Of a stretch of 64,000 nt of DNA, positions 16,865 through 25,705 are shown piece after piece. This stretch comes from Acidobacteriota bacterium (GTDB lineage: Bacteria > Acidobacteriota > Terriglobia > Acidiferrales > UBA7541). The stretch is taken from contig JABCZD010000005.1 of NCBI GenBank assembly GCA_013289855.1, forward strand, positions 62,001-126,000. Direction: 5' to 3'. The notes beneath the pieces are model-generated. The model did not search any database, was not told the origin of the DNA, and was given only the letters and a program-made list of their open reading frames with translations. The translations under genes were made by a program, and so were the position numbers. Position 1 is the first letter of the stretch, and each line of letters starts with the position of its first letter.

Positions 16865-17521
16865 ATGATGGTGACCATCGACGAGGCCGTGAAGCAGAAG
16901 TGCCCGCGCGTGGCGCTCGGATGCGTCAGCGGGGTGGTGCGGGCGCACGCTTCGCCGGAGGTGCTTACCGCGGAGCTTGCGGCGGCGGCGCAGAAAATTG
17001 TCGGATTGCCGGAGCCGAAGGCGGTGCTCGAGGGGCCGGCGATTCTGGCCACGCGACGCGCCTACAAAGCGCTGGGGAAAGATCCGGCGCGCTATCGCGG
17101 GTCGGCAGAGGCTTTGCTGCGGCGGGTGATTTCTGCAAAAGGTTTGCCGCAGATCAATGCTGTGGTCGACGTGATCAATTTGGTGTCGGTGGAATGCCGC
17201 ATGCCCATTGGGCTTTACGATCTGGTGCATCTGCAGGGCGACGTGGTTTTTCGCACGGGACGTGCCGGTGAAACGTATAAGGGCATCGGCAAGTACGACT
17301 TGAATCTTGAGGATTTGCCGCTGTTTGCGGATGCGGAAGGTCCGCATGGCAGCGCCACGAGCGATTCGGAGCGGACCATGGTTACGGCGGAGACGACCCG
17401 AGTGCTGGCAATTATTGTTGCGTTTGGCGGAGGCGAGACGCTTGGCGCGTGGACGCAACGGATGATCGAACTGCTGGAACGCTATGCTGAGGGGCGCGAG
17501 TTCGTTACGACGATGGTGTGA
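16865..17521 (+). CDS. Stand-alone B3/B4 tRNA-editing-type domain protein
   Basis: The 218-residue protein corresponds to the B3/B4 domain of phenylalanyl-tRNA synthetase beta, without the rest of the synthetase. Characteristic stretches are ILATRRAYKALGKDPARYRGSAE (split here), LLRRVISAKGLPQINAVVDV, and the later GPHGSATSDSERTMVTAETT. In PheRS the B3/B4 domain hydrolyses mischarged Tyr-tRNA(Phe); the free-standing family is thought to contain editing-like or amino-acid-binding proteins but is little studied. Start chosen at the first of two adjacent ATGs (16865, 16868). The gene is divergent from the tRNA-Val gene, about 80 bases away. Confidence 0.82.
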   Translation: MMVTIDEAVKQKCPRVALGCVSGVVRAHASPEVLTAELAAAAQKIVGLPEPKAVLEGPAILATRRAYKALGKDPARYRGSAEALLRRVISAKGLPQINAVVDVINLVSVECRMPIGLYDLVHLQGDVVFRTGRAGETYKGIGKYDLNLEDLPLFADAEGPHGSATSDSERTMVTAETTRVLAIIVAFGGGETLGAWTQRMIELLERYAEGREFVTTMV

Positions 17522-17674
17522 TTGAGCACGCCGCGAATGGCGTCGCCGGCCGCAAGTCTTCCTTCCGAGAAAAAAACGAAAAGAAGAATAAGGATCGATT
17601 TGTTACGGCGGGGAAAACGCGGGCGCGGCATGCCGTGCCCCTACGAACTCCATCTCGCGACGGATTTCCCGCGG

Positions 17675-18844
17675 CTAGCTTGACACGGGCTCCGCTACGC
17701 GTTCCTCACGGCCGGCGTTGACGCGGCGCTGAAAGAAGCCGCGCGCGGCCAGCAATTCGGCGTTCAGCATGGCGGCGCCGGCGGCGCCACGCACCAGGTT
17801 GTGGGAAAGCAACGTTAGCTTGACGTCCAGAATGGGACACGCACGGACGCGGCCTACTACCGCGGCCATGCCATTGCCGGCGTTGACGTCGCGGCGCGGT
17901 TGCGGGCGAGCTTCGTCGTCCAGCACGATCACCGGATGACGGATCGCGGAAGGCAGCGCGGCCAGCGCGGCGTCCACTTCAAAATTGCTGAGCGCTTCGC
18001 GCACCTCGCTGAGCGAGGCGACTTTTTTCAGCGAAAGGCTGACGCATTCCATGTGGCCTTCGACTACCGGCACGCGATTGCAATGCGCACTCAGGCCCAG
18101 GCCAGCGTCGATGAAGCGTTTGCCGTCCCATTTGCCCAGCAGTTTTTGCGGCTCGCTCTCCATTTTTTCTTCTTCGCCGCTGATGAAGGGGACAACGTTG
18201 CCCTGAATATCCATTGATGCCACGCCGGGATAGCCCGCGCCAGAAATGGCCTGCATGGTAACCACAAAAACTTTCTCTAAACCAAAGACATCGGCCAGCG
18301 GTTTGAGCACCAGCACCAGGCCCGCGGTGGAGCAGTTGGGATTGGTAACGATGAAGCCGCTGCTGTAACCGTGATTTTTCTGTTGCAGCGGAATGGCGTC
18401 GAGATGCGCGGCGTTGACTTCCGGAATCAGCAGCGGAACATCAGCAGCCATGCGATGGTTTTTGGAGTTGCTGACCACGGGATAACCCGCGCGGGCAAAC
18501 TCTTCTTCGGCAGCACCCGCCACCGAGGAATCCAATCCCGAAAAAACGAAATCGCAATCGAGCGAGGGCGCAAGCGTTTTCACGGTAAGATTGCGCGCGG
18601 CTTCGGGAATCGGCACGTCCAGGTGCCAGCGCACGGCGTCCGCATAACGCTTGGTGGCGGAGCGCTCCGAAGCGGCAACCTCCGCAAGTTCAAACCACGG
18701 ATGATTGGCAAGCAGACTTACGAGGCGTTGACCAACCAACCCGGTTGCGCCGAGGACTCCAGCCTTAAATTTCTTGCCGTTGGGCGGAAGCGAGCGAAAT
18801 TGCTGGCCGCCTTCCGCATTGGGTGCGACAGAGTTGGCGCTCAT
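17675..18844 (-). CDS. asd: Aspartate-semialdehyde dehydrogenase
   Basis: It reduces aspartyl-4-phosphate to aspartate semialdehyde with NADPH, the second step towards lysine/DAP, threonine and methionine. The 389-residue protein has the N-terminal nucleotide-binding GVLGATGLVGQRLVSLLANHP, the catalytic Cys171 in VTNPNCSTAG, and AISGAGYPGVASMDIQGNVVPF; this second motif is typical of the archaeal/fungal-type ASADH branch. Family length is about 350, and the extra residues are at both ends (N-terminal ~25 residues before KAGVLG). Its ATG overlaps the stop of the aspartate kinase gene by 4 bases (ATGA), so the two are translationally coupled. Both should be controlled by the leader at 20011-20193. 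Confidence 0.94.
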   Translation of the reverse strand: MSANSVAPNAEGGQQFRSLPPNGKKFKAGVLGATGLVGQRLVSLLANHPWFELAEVAASERSATKRYADAVRWHLDVPIPEAARNLTVKTLAPSLDCDFVFSGLDSSVAGAAEEEFARAGYPVVSNSKNHRMAADVPLLIPEVNAAHLDAIPLQQKNHGYSSGFIVTNPNCSTAGLVLVLKPLADVFGLEKVFVVTMQAISGAGYPGVASMDIQGNVVPFISGEEEKMESEPQKLLGKWDGKRFIDAGLGLSAHCNRVPVVEGHMECVSLSLKKVASLSEVREALSNFEVDAALAALPSAIRHPVIVLDDEARPQPRRDVNAGNGMAAVVGRVRACPILDVKLTLLSHNLVRGAAGAAMLNAELLAARGFFQRRVNAGREERVAEPVSS

Positions 18845-19959
18845 GCTCGGCCTCCGTCTTGCGACGAAGAAGTGAGGTCCGCGTGCGGGCCGATGCGTGT
18901 TCCGCGCCCGGCGGGATTAAACGTATTGCGCACCCACACCACCATTTCGGTTTCCGCGGCAAGCGGCAGCACGCTGGCATGCAAAACTTTTGCGCCGCTC
19001 TTGGCCAGCGCATGCGCATCATCGTAACTCAATTCGTGCAGCAAGCGGGCTTCCTGATTGTCCCGGGGATTGGCGGTAAAGATGCCGTCGACATCAGTCC
19101 AGATGACCAGTTCGTCGGCATCCACCACATGCGCCACGAGGGCGCCGGAAAAATCGGAACTGTTGCGGCCCAGCGTGGTGATGCGTCCGTCGGGCGTGGC
19201 GCCGATAAAGCCGGTGACCACCGGCACGAGGCTCTCTTCGAGCAGCGGAAGCAGGACATCGCGGCCACGCTGCCGGGTTTCGAGCAGGTCTGGACGGGCA
19301 TCGCGGAAAGTTTCGCAGGTACGCACAAAGTCAGAAGAGCTCACCGGGACCGCGGCCACGTCGGATTTTTCCAGCGCCGCGGCGAACAGGCGCGCGCTGA
19401 GGCGTTCGCCATAAGAGGCCAGGCGGTCGAGCAATTCCGCCGTTCCCGCAAGCGGCCGCGAATAATTGTTTACGTCGTGCAGGAGATCGCGGCACAGGGA
19501 TTGCATTTCGCGGCGCACGCGCAATTCGTCAGCTTCTTCGAGCTGCAGATCGCGCAGGACGCTGAGATGCACGTTGACGACACCGTCGGCTTCTTCCCGC
19601 GCCACGGCGAACTTGCCATTCTCCAGCGCGCTGCCGACCGCTAATAGACGATCCGTGACGCCTTTCATCGCGGAGACGACCACCACCACGCTGCAAGATT
19701 GCGTCGATGACCGGACGATGCCTGCGGCGTGCAACATGCGGTCGGCGCCGAGCAGCGAAGAGCCGCCAAACTTGAAGGCCACCACTTTATTTTTCAATGC
19801 ATCGCCGGTCAATGCGTCGCCAATGAGCACATCGCTTGCTGCCACGCCGCCGGGACAGGTCGCGTGGGTCGAAACGTTCTTGGGGCAAATACCCGTCCGA
19901 TAGACTACGGCTGGGGAGGGTTCGTTTATTTCGTCGGCTTGTACGTTCTCGGGGGTCAT
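18841..19959 (-). CDS. lysC: Aspartate kinase lacking the ACT regulatory domain
   Basis: It phosphorylates aspartate, the committed step of the aspartate family pathway. The kinase domain begins with VAFKFGGSSL near residue 60 and includes VVVVSAMKGVTDRL, LASYGERLSARLFAAAL, GFIGATPDGRITTLGRNSSD and IWTDVDGIFTANPRD. It ends at about residue 372, right after the kinase domain (PAGRGTRIG), so there is no C-terminal ACT pair, the site of lysine/threonine feedback in most aspartokinases. About 62 residues precede the kinase core with no recognised domain. The ATG at 19959 has an AGGAG site 5 bases upstream; a GTG lies at 19962. Control by attenuation is suggested by the leader peptide and terminator immediately upstream. 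Confidence 0.93.
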   Translation of the reverse strand: MTPENVQADEINEPSPAVVYRTGICPKNVSTHATCPGGVAASDVLIGDALTGDALKNKVVAFKFGGSSLLGADRMLHAAGIVRSSTQSCSVVVVVSAMKGVTDRLLAVGSALENGKFAVAREEADGVVNVHLSVLRDLQLEEADELRVRREMQSLCRDLLHDVNNYSRPLAGTAELLDRLASYGERLSARLFAAALEKSDVAAVPVSSSDFVRTCETFRDARPDLLETRQRGRDVLLPLLEESLVPVVTGFIGATPDGRITTLGRNSSDFSGALVAHVVDADELVIWTDVDGIFTANPRDNQEARLLHELSYDDAHALAKSGAKVLHASVLPLAAETEMVVWVRNTFNPAGRGTRIGPHADLTSSSQDGGRA

Positions 19960-20010
19960 CACTGCTCCTGGTTAAGCCGCGGGGAGCGCCTTCGGAGGTG
20001 GGAAGAAACG

Positions 20011-20049
20011 AAAAAACCCACCGCCTGGGGTCGCTTCTGGCGGTGGGTT
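20011..20049 (-). terminator. Intrinsic terminator in the aspartate kinase leader (attenuator)
   Basis: Read on the minus strand, AACCCACCGCC (20049-20039) pairs perfectly with GGCGGTGGGTT (20025-20015) around a 13-base loop, directly followed by a T-run (complement of AAAAAA at 20011-20016). It lies 18 bases after the leader peptide stop codon and about 50 bases before the aspartate kinase start. It is therefore positioned to stop transcription before the structural genes, as in amino-acid biosynthetic attenuators. Confidence 0.85.
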
Positions 20050-20067
20050 GGAAACTTTTTTAAGTCT

Positions 20068-20193
20068 CTAGTTTCTCCACGCACCGGAAGCGAAGGTAGT
20101 CGACGTAGTGGTAATCGACGTAGTCGTAATGCTAATCGACATGGTCGAGGTCGACGACGGGGTGGTGATTCGCTTAGTGGAGAGAGACATCAT
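20068..20193 (-). CDS. Threonine/isoleucine-rich leader peptide
   Basis: The 41-residue frame from the ATG at 20193 (a second ATG is at 20190) contains 13 Thr and 4 Ile, concentrated in the run SISITTTSITTTSTTF, followed by ASGAWRN and a TAG stop at 20068. Thr/Ile-rich peptides of this kind are the ribosome-stalling sensors of threonine operon attenuators such as E. coli ThrL. The terminator starts 18 bases after the stop, the right distance for ribosome position to decide hairpin choice. No strong ribosome binding site is visible (CTCTCGGT upstream), and an in-frame start further upstream exists at 20271. Amino-acid bias, position and the hairpin together make the call convincing; direct tests are absent. 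Confidence 0.75.
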   Translation of the reverse strand: MMSLSTKRITTPSSTSTMSISITTTSITTTSTTFASGAWRN

Positions 20194-20450
20194 ACCGAGA
20201 GAAAAGGTAGCACAAAATCTGGTCGGTAGAAAGTGAAAATCTTGTGAAGGGCCGAAGGCGTGCCCGAACAATAATGAGGCTGAAGTTTGGTCCGTACTGG
20301 AGCAACCGTTTTAGTACTACCACTCTAAAACACACAAAAATAGGCAGTTAGTCCACGCAACTTTGGCGCAACCGGGGTGTTTGAAGCGGCAAGGGTTTGC
20401 AGGTGCTTACGCACCTTCGGGATAGATCAGCGCGAAAGGAAAAGGGAGTT
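20194..20450. other. Intergenic region between divergent lysC leader and DUF4382 gene
   Basis: About 257 bases hold the start regions of two divergent transcripts. I see a 7-bp inverted repeat GTTTTAG (20308-20314) / CTAAAAC (20325-20331) and a 6-bp hairpin AGGTGC-ttac-GCACCT (20401-20416) in the DUF4382 5' UTR. No confident -35/-10 pair is recognised on either strand and there is no further gene. Confidence 0.4.
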
Positions 20451-21854
20451 ATGAACCTCAAAAAGTGGTTACTCGGTATTGGTGTGTGTACGCTGGCGGC
20501 GTTGGGGAGCGGGTGCGGCGGTGGCAGTACGGCCACGCAACCCCAGCAGCAGACTGGAAGTGCTTTCGTAATTGCCACGGATGCGCCGTTGCCCAGCGTG
20601 GTGTCGTTTCAAGTGGACATCATGGGTATCACGGTATCGGATGGAGTAAATCCTCCAGTATCAATACTTTCCAATACGCAGACGGTGGATTTTGCCCGTT
20701 TGAATGGGCTGAAGACGCTGCTGGACATTAATAGCATCCCGGCGGGAACGTACACCACCGTGAATGTGATGCTGGCGAATCCGCAGATTGGCTATCTGAA
20801 CGTGACAAATCCACAGACCAACCCGCCGACGCGGCCAACCATTAGCACGCTGAACTCGAGCACGGTACCGCCGGTTAGCCTGACCACCTCAAACGTAATG
20901 ATCACGCTGGCTAACCCGTTGGTGGTGAACGCCGGAGACATCGACGGTTTAAGCTTTGATTTTGATTTGCGGCACTCCATCCAGATGGATCAAAACGGCC
21001 AAATTACTGGCGTAGTGATGCCCAACCTGAATTTGAAGGCGGTTACGCCAAGCGACGCGGATGCCTACATCGATGTATATGACACGGGCGTGTTTAGTGT
21101 TGCAGATAGCTCGTTCGTGATTCAGGGGCCGCATGGGCACCAATTCACAGTGAACGTCAACGATCAGACGGAATGGGAAAATGGCGAATCGCTTTCCAAT
21201 TTGACGACCACCTCCATCGTTGAGATTTCCGGAACGCTGGATCGCACTTCCGGCGCCATCTTGGCCGATACCGTGGCCATCCTCTCGCAGGATAAATTCT
21301 ACGCCGGAGGATTGGTGACCTACGTGGATCCGCCGACGGGCCAGGCCAATGATTTCGATTTGTATGTGCGCAGCGTCCTGCCTTCGGGCACGGGCTTCCA
21401 GTCCGGGCAAATCTCCACCATTACTTTGACTGGCGACGAAAACTTCTTCATTTACTGGTGGCACCTGAGGATCCCAAGCTTCTTCTTCAATTCCAGTCTG
21501 ATGGTGCCGGGCCAGCGCGTGACCATCGGCGGACCGTTCAACAATGGCGCGGTTACCGTGAAGCGCGTGGTGTTGCGGCATGAAGGCCACAGCGGAACTT
21601 GGCAGATTGGCAGTACGGATGCCGGAGCTGGGACGTTCCAGTTCAACTCGAACGGGCTGGCCGGAGTGCTATTCAATGGACCGGTGACGGTATTCACCAC
21701 GCCGTTTACGGTGTTCAAAGGCGGCTTGACCGGGCTCGGCGGACTGACGGGTAACACCGCGATTCCGCTACGCGTGGTGGGGTTGGTGCTGAAAGATCCC
21801 ATCAGCGGACAGCCGGTGTTCGTGGCGCACAGCGTGGAGGAGCTCACGAACTAG
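20451..21854 (+). CDS. DUF4382 lipoprotein
   Basis: The ATG at 20451, after an AAAGGGAG ribosome binding site, gives 467 residues starting with a lipoprotein signal (MNLKKWLLGIGVCTLAALGSGC). The Cys of LGSGC is the lipidation site, followed by GGGSTATQPQQQ. Residues ~30-210 form a beta-sandwich that matches DUF4382 (SFQVDIMGITVSDG, LKTLLDINSIPAGTYTTVNV). The rest shows repeated DUF5666-like strands (TVNVNDQTEWENGE, VVEISGTL-like segments). It is likely a cell-surface or periplasmic lipoprotein of unknown role, with numerous paralogues expected in Acidobacteria. A strong terminator follows. Confidence 0.82.
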   Translation: MNLKKWLLGIGVCTLAALGSGCGGGSTATQPQQQTGSAFVIATDAPLPSVVSFQVDIMGITVSDGVNPPVSILSNTQTVDFARLNGLKTLLDINSIPAGTYTTVNVMLANPQIGYLNVTNPQTNPPTRPTISTLNSSTVPPVSLTTSNVMITLANPLVVNAGDIDGLSFDFDLRHSIQMDQNGQITGVVMPNLNLKAVTPSDADAYIDVYDTGVFSVADSSFVIQGPHGHQFTVNVNDQTEWENGESLSNLTTTSIVEISGTLDRTSGAILADTVAILSQDKFYAGGLVTYVDPPTGQANDFDLYVRSVLPSGTGFQSGQISTITLTGDENFFIYWWHLRIPSFFFNSSLMVPGQRVTIGGPFNNGAVTVKRVVLRHEGHSGTWQIGSTDAGAGTFQFNSNGLAGVLFNGPVTVFTTPFTVFKGGLTGLGGLTGNTAIPLRVVGLVLKDPISGQPVFVAHSVEELTN

Positions 21855-21883
21855 CCGCGATCAGGAAATCATCATAAATCCAC

Positions 21884-21916
21884 AAAGCCAGCCGAGTTCC
21901 CGGCTGGCTTTGTGCT
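21884..21916 (+). terminator. Rho-independent terminator of the DUF4382 gene
   Basis: A perfect 11-bp stem, AAAGCCAGCCG (21884-21894) with CGGCTGGCTTT (21901-21911), closes a 6-base loop. T-rich sequence follows (GTGCTTTTGG). It starts 30 bases after the stop codon. Confidence 0.85.
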
Positions 21917-22027
21917 TTTGGTGTCCTCAACGCAATTCCAGCAAGGCTAGGTGTTGAGCCGGTGTAGATTTTGGGATGGATTACTGTGAAAATGAGTGGA
22001 ACGTTTGGCCGCCTACCCCCTGGGTTT

Positions 22028-22113
22028 TTTGAAAGAGTGTGATTTTAAAGGTGGTTAAAGTCCTTTGTTTTGATACAGATTTGAAAGAGTGTCATTCTAA
22101 ATGGGTTACGGTC
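22028..22113. repeat. Two direct repeats, 52-base period, in an AT-richer intergenic stretch
   Basis: TTTGAAAGAGTGT occurs at 22028-22040 and again at 22080-22092. The similarity continues for about 20 further bases (GATTTTAAAGGTGGTTAAAG versus CATTCTAAATGGGTTACGG). The whole 21917-22362 region is more AT-rich than its neighbours and holds no credible gene: a 99-codon frame across it ends inside the REP-like element and has no family features. Confidence 0.5.
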
Positions 22114-22305
22114 GTTCCGAGTTTACAAAATAGTTATCTCACCCACGGCGATAAGTTTTGGCATATCGGTGGGCGTGAGGGCCCTCCGGATGATCGGAAA
22201 CTGGGTTGTTTAAGGGGCTGCCGGACGACCTGGCATAGTTCTCTACAACGGCAAGTATATAGGACGGTAACAGGCCGTGTCAAGGAAAATCGTAAGCAAG
22301 ACATT

Positions 22306-22341
22306 CAGGCCGGACTGAAAAGTCCGGCACCTGCATAAGGC
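22306..22341. repeat. REP-like palindromic repeat, copy 2
   Basis: CAG-GCCGGACT-gaaa-AGTCCGGC, then ACCTGCATAAGGC. Compared with copy 1 (310-343) the stem carries a paired substitution (G to A on one arm, C to T on the other), so pairing is preserved. The flanking CAG and CTNCATAAGGC-type tail are shared. Confidence 0.7.
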
Positions 22342-22362
22342 CGCCACCACTGACCGAGAGTT

Positions 22363-23133
22363 TCAGCTGGGGATGTCAAAGAGGAGGCTGGAGCAGGTCA
22401 GGCCAGATTCGGCCTTCTGAAGCTCGGAGATGTCGACAGAGACGATGCTAAAGTCCCGAGCTTCCATGGCGGTTCTGGTGCGCGGGAAGGACGCTGCGAA
22501 AACTATCTGGTCGGCGATGGCCAAGGCGTTGGCGGCGTGCGGTTCGTCAGCCGCGACGTCGATCCATTGGTAGCCAGCAAACGGCGAGACATCGAACCAC
22601 GCGCGATTGGCGAGCAGCGTGTTGCGGCCGAGGAACGTGACCGCCGACTTCAGGTGCAGGCATCCGATGACGGGCACGGCGAGCACTTCATAATCGTAGG
22701 GCTTGAGTAGCGCGCGAAGTTGGCGAATGCCTTCCTCGCTCGTGCGGCGTGAAAGTCCGGCATAAATCACGCGGCCCACACGGAGGATGTCGCCGCCTTC
22801 CATGGTTCCCGGCAGCTTGATGTGGACGAGGTGGCGATAAGGCGTGATGGCGCGCGAAATAGATTCGGCTTCGCGCCGCCGCGATTCGGTGCCCAGCGGC
22901 ATAATCACCGCAAGCTCATCGAGAACGATGGCGGGGTCTTCGACGAACATGGAATCGGGCAGGTCCGGCTCGGCGGGGAGGGAGATGACCTTGACGCCCA
23001 AAGTTTCTAGAAGAGTTTCGTACGAGCGATGCTGCGCTTGGGCAATTTTCAGGTCAATAGGCTGGCGATCGATAAAAGAGAGCACGCAGTTCACAAATGC
23101 CGGACTGACCGCGCGGGTAATGGCCGTGAGCAT
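22363..23133 (-). CDS. Dimethylarginine dimethylaminohydrolase-like enzyme (amidinotransferase fold)
   Basis: The 256-residue protein has the short DDAH layout of the arginine-deiminase superfamily: SMFVEDPAIV, HIKLPGTMEGGDILRVG, VIGCLHLKSAVTFLG with the catalytic His, and a C-terminal ESGLTCSSLLF with the nucleophilic Cys. DDAH hydrolyses methylated arginines to citrulline; bacterial members may act on other guanidino compounds. The length fits DDAH rather than full arginine deiminase (~400). No signal peptide. It stands alone, separated from the Ser/Thr kinase by about 140 bases in divergent orientation. Confidence 0.87.
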   Translation of the reverse strand: MLTAITRAVSPAFVNCVLSFIDRQPIDLKIAQAQHRSYETLLETLGVKVISLPAEPDLPDSMFVEDPAIVLDELAVIMPLGTESRRREAESISRAITPYRHLVHIKLPGTMEGGDILRVGRVIYAGLSRRTSEEGIRQLRALLKPYDYEVLAVPVIGCLHLKSAVTFLGRNTLLANRAWFDVSPFAGYQWIDVAADEPHAANALAIADQIVFAASFPRTRTAMEARDFSIVSVDISELQKAESGLTCSSLLFDIPS

Positions 23134-23277
23134 GGCCCGAAAGTGTACACGACAACCCTGTCGGATACGGAGGGTTGCTGATCAGGAACTCGACGCTGGC
23201 AGCGAAACGTAACGGTCTTTGCAGCGCTCTACGGCAAGTTTGCCTGAGGATGAGCGCTGCGCTAAACTCCGTGTCCC

Positions 23278-25530
23278 ATGCCGGACGCTAGTTCCATTGT
23301 TGGCCGAAACATCTCTCACTACAGCGTATTAGGAAAGTTAGGCGGGGGCGGGATGGGCGTAGTGTATAAGGCGAAAGACACCCGTCTGGGCCGCAATGTG
23401 GCCTTGAAGTTCCTGCCCGACGACATTTCGCAGGATCCCCAGGCGATCGAACGTTTCCGGCGCGAAGCGCGGGCGGCGTCCTCGCTAAATCATCCAAATA
23501 TTTGCACCATCTATGATATTGGAGAATTCGAAGGCCGCCCATTTATCGCCATGGAGCTGCTGGAAGGCCAAACGCTCAAACACAGCATTTCTGGGAAAGC
23601 CACGGAGATCGGCAAGCTTCTGGAGGTAGGAATTCAGATCGCCAGCGGGCTGGACGCGGCGCACTCCAAGGGCATCGTTCATCGAGACATCAAGCCCGCG
23701 AATATTTTCCTGGTGGAACGGGGGCAGGCTAAGATTTTGGATTTCGGATTGGCGAAATTGACGTCCGCGGCGCCTCCTACTGGTGAATCGGCTGGAGCGA
23801 CCGATGGGCGTACGCAAGCAAATGCGGTGAATGAAAATCAACTCACTAGTCCCGGGAGCTCGCTAGGCACGATCGCCTATATGTCACCGGAGCAGGCGCG
23901 AGGAGAGGATTTGGACGCGCGCTCAGACTTATTTTCTCTGGGCGTAGTGCTGTACGAAATGGCGACGGGTGCGGTGCCATTTGCCGGAACGACCGCAGCG
24001 GTGATATTCGACGGCATCCTGCATCACGTGCCGGTATCGGCGAAAGAGCTGAATCCCGGGTTGCCGCTGGCGTTTGAAAATATTCTCGGTAAGACGCTGG
24101 AGAAGGATCCCGATCTGAGATGCCAGACCGCTTCCGAATTGCGCGCGGACTTGAAACGCCTGAGCCGTGATATCGAATCGAGCCGGCGGCCCGGAGCGGA
24201 GAGAAGCACGACGGGCTCTGACCGCTACGTCTTGGAAGAGAAGCGCAAATCGGTGGCGGTGCTGTACTTTGAAAACCAGAGCGGCGCGAAAGAGGACGAA
24301 TACTTTCGCGACGGCATCACGGAAGACGTGGTCACCGAGATTTCGAAAATCGCGCAACTGCAAATCTTTCCGCGGTCGGAAATGCTGGCATTTCGCGACA
24401 AACAAGTGACGGCGCAGCAGGTGGGGCAACAACTCGGCGCGGCCTACGTGCTGGAAGGTTCCATTCGCCGCGCGGGCAGCCGCGTGCGCATCACCGCGCA
24501 GCTGGTCGAAGCTTCGACGAGACATTCGGTCTGGGCGGAGCGCTACGACCGGCAGCTAGAGGACGTTTTCGCCATCCAGGAGGAGATTGCCCGCAGCATC
24601 GCGCAAGCGTTGCGCATCACGCTAACTCCGCAGGAAGAAAAAACGATTGCGCGCAAGCCGACGGAAAATCCTCAGGCCTACGATTTTTACCTACGCGGGC
24701 GAAACTACACGCGGCGCGAGAATTTCGATTACGGGTTGCAGATGTTCGAACAGGCCATTGAGCTGGATCCGAATTTTGCCCTGGCGCACGGCGGCATCGC
24801 GCATATGTGCGGCCTGATTTTCGAGCTGCGAGACCAAGGCGCAAAATGGATCGAGCGGGGCTTGGCGGCGTGCGACCGGGCCACGGCGCTGGCGCCCGAT
24901 TTGCCGGAGATTCTGGTGGCGCGTTCACGTATGTGTTACGCGCAGAAAAAATACGAAGAGGCTGCAATGCTGGCGTGGCGCGCCATCGAGAGAAAACCGG
25001 ATTGCGATGGCTCCTGGAACATTCTGGGGCGAGCGTATTTCGCGTCCGGACGATTTACGGAGGCTGCGGATCTGGCGGAGCGCGCACTGGAAGCCAACGG
25101 CGACGATTACAATACCTATATTCCGTACCATCAGGCGTATGAACGGCTGGGCCGGAAGAAAGACGCCGAAGCGGTTCGGCTGCGCATGTGCAGAGTGCTT
25201 CGTCAACAACTGGAGTTGGTGCCGGAAGACGTGCGGGCGCGCATCCTGCTGGCGTCCAATCTGGCCAACTCCAAGCAAGACTCGGACGAAAGCATTCGAC
25301 AACTGCAGACCGCGGTAGCGCTGCGGCCCGGGGATCCCAACATTCTGTATAACGCGGCATGCACGTACGGTATTTTGGGCAGAAAGGCCGAGTCGCTGGA
25401 ATCGTTGAAGAAGGCGGTAGCCGCCGGATACGGTAATTTGAATTGGGCCGCTAAAGACTCCGACCTCGTTTGCCTACACGACGATTTGGAATTCAGAAAA
25501 CTGGTTGGCATGAGCGACGCTCCTGTTTAG
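23278..25530 (+). CDS. Ser/Thr protein kinase fused to TolB-like and TPR regions
   Basis: The 750-residue protein begins with a Hanks-type kinase: glycine loop [16 protein letters not shown], Lys44 in VALKFLP, catalytic Asp137 in [11 protein letters not shown] Asp155, and [20 protein letters not shown]. The kinase ends near residue 300. Next comes a TolB/FlgO-like region of ~110 residues ([33 protein letters not shown]), followed from about residue 450 by TPR-type helices ([33 protein letters not shown]). No transmembrane segment is seen between the parts, so it looks cytoplasmic. This architecture is a frequent acidobacterial signalling protein; its substrate is unknown. Confidence 0.92.
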   Translation: MPDASSIVGRNISHYSVLGKLGGGGMGVVYKAKDTRLGRNVALKFLPDDISQDPQAIERFRREARAASSLNHPNICTIYDIGEFEGRPFIAMELLEGQTLKHSISGKATEIGKLLEVGIQIASGLDAAHSKGIVHRDIKPANIFLVERGQAKILDFGLAKLTSAAPPTGESAGATDGRTQANAVNENQLTSPGSSLGTIAYMSPEQARGEDLDARSDLFSLGVVLYEMATGAVPFAGTTAAVIFDGILHHVPVSAKELNPGLPLAFENILGKTLEKDPDLRCQTASELRADLKRLSRDIESSRRPGAERSTTGSDRYVLEEKRKSVAVLYFENQSGAKEDEYFRDGITEDVVTEISKIAQLQIFPRSEMLAFRDKQVTAQQVGQQLGAAYVLEGSIRRAGSRVRITAQLVEASTRHSVWAERYDRQLEDVFAIQEEIARSIAQALRITLTPQEEKTIARKPTENPQAYDFYLRGRNYTRRENFDYGLQMFEQAIELDPNFALAHGGIAHMCGLIFELRDQGAKWIERGLAACDRATALAPDLPEILVARSRMCYAQKKYEEAAMLAWRAIERKPDCDGSWNILGRAYFASGRFTEAADLAERALEANGDDYNTYIPYHQAYERLGRKKDAEAVRLRMCRVLRQQLELVPEDVRARILLASNLANSKQDSDESIRQLQTAVALRPGDPNILYNAACTYGILGRKAESLESLKKAVAAGYGNLNWAAKDSDLVCLHDDLEFRKLVGMSDAPV

Positions 25531-25705
25531 CAGAAATCTTACATAACCGACAAACTGGCGTTGGATCGCGGCTGACCGTGGCCAAATCTACGGGATTTGC
25601 TGGGGCCCGCATTGGTAGTCAGATTTGTGTCGAGGGCAGGAGAAGCATTACGATGGATAAGGCGGCGGTTAAACTGGGGATTCTGATTGACTTAGCAGGA
25701 GACGC

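Noticed and set aside
22039..22338. A 99-codon frame on the plus strand between the DUF4382 and DDAH genes
   Set aside because: No ribosome binding site, composition unlike coding DNA, and its end runs through the REP-like palindrome; no family signature.
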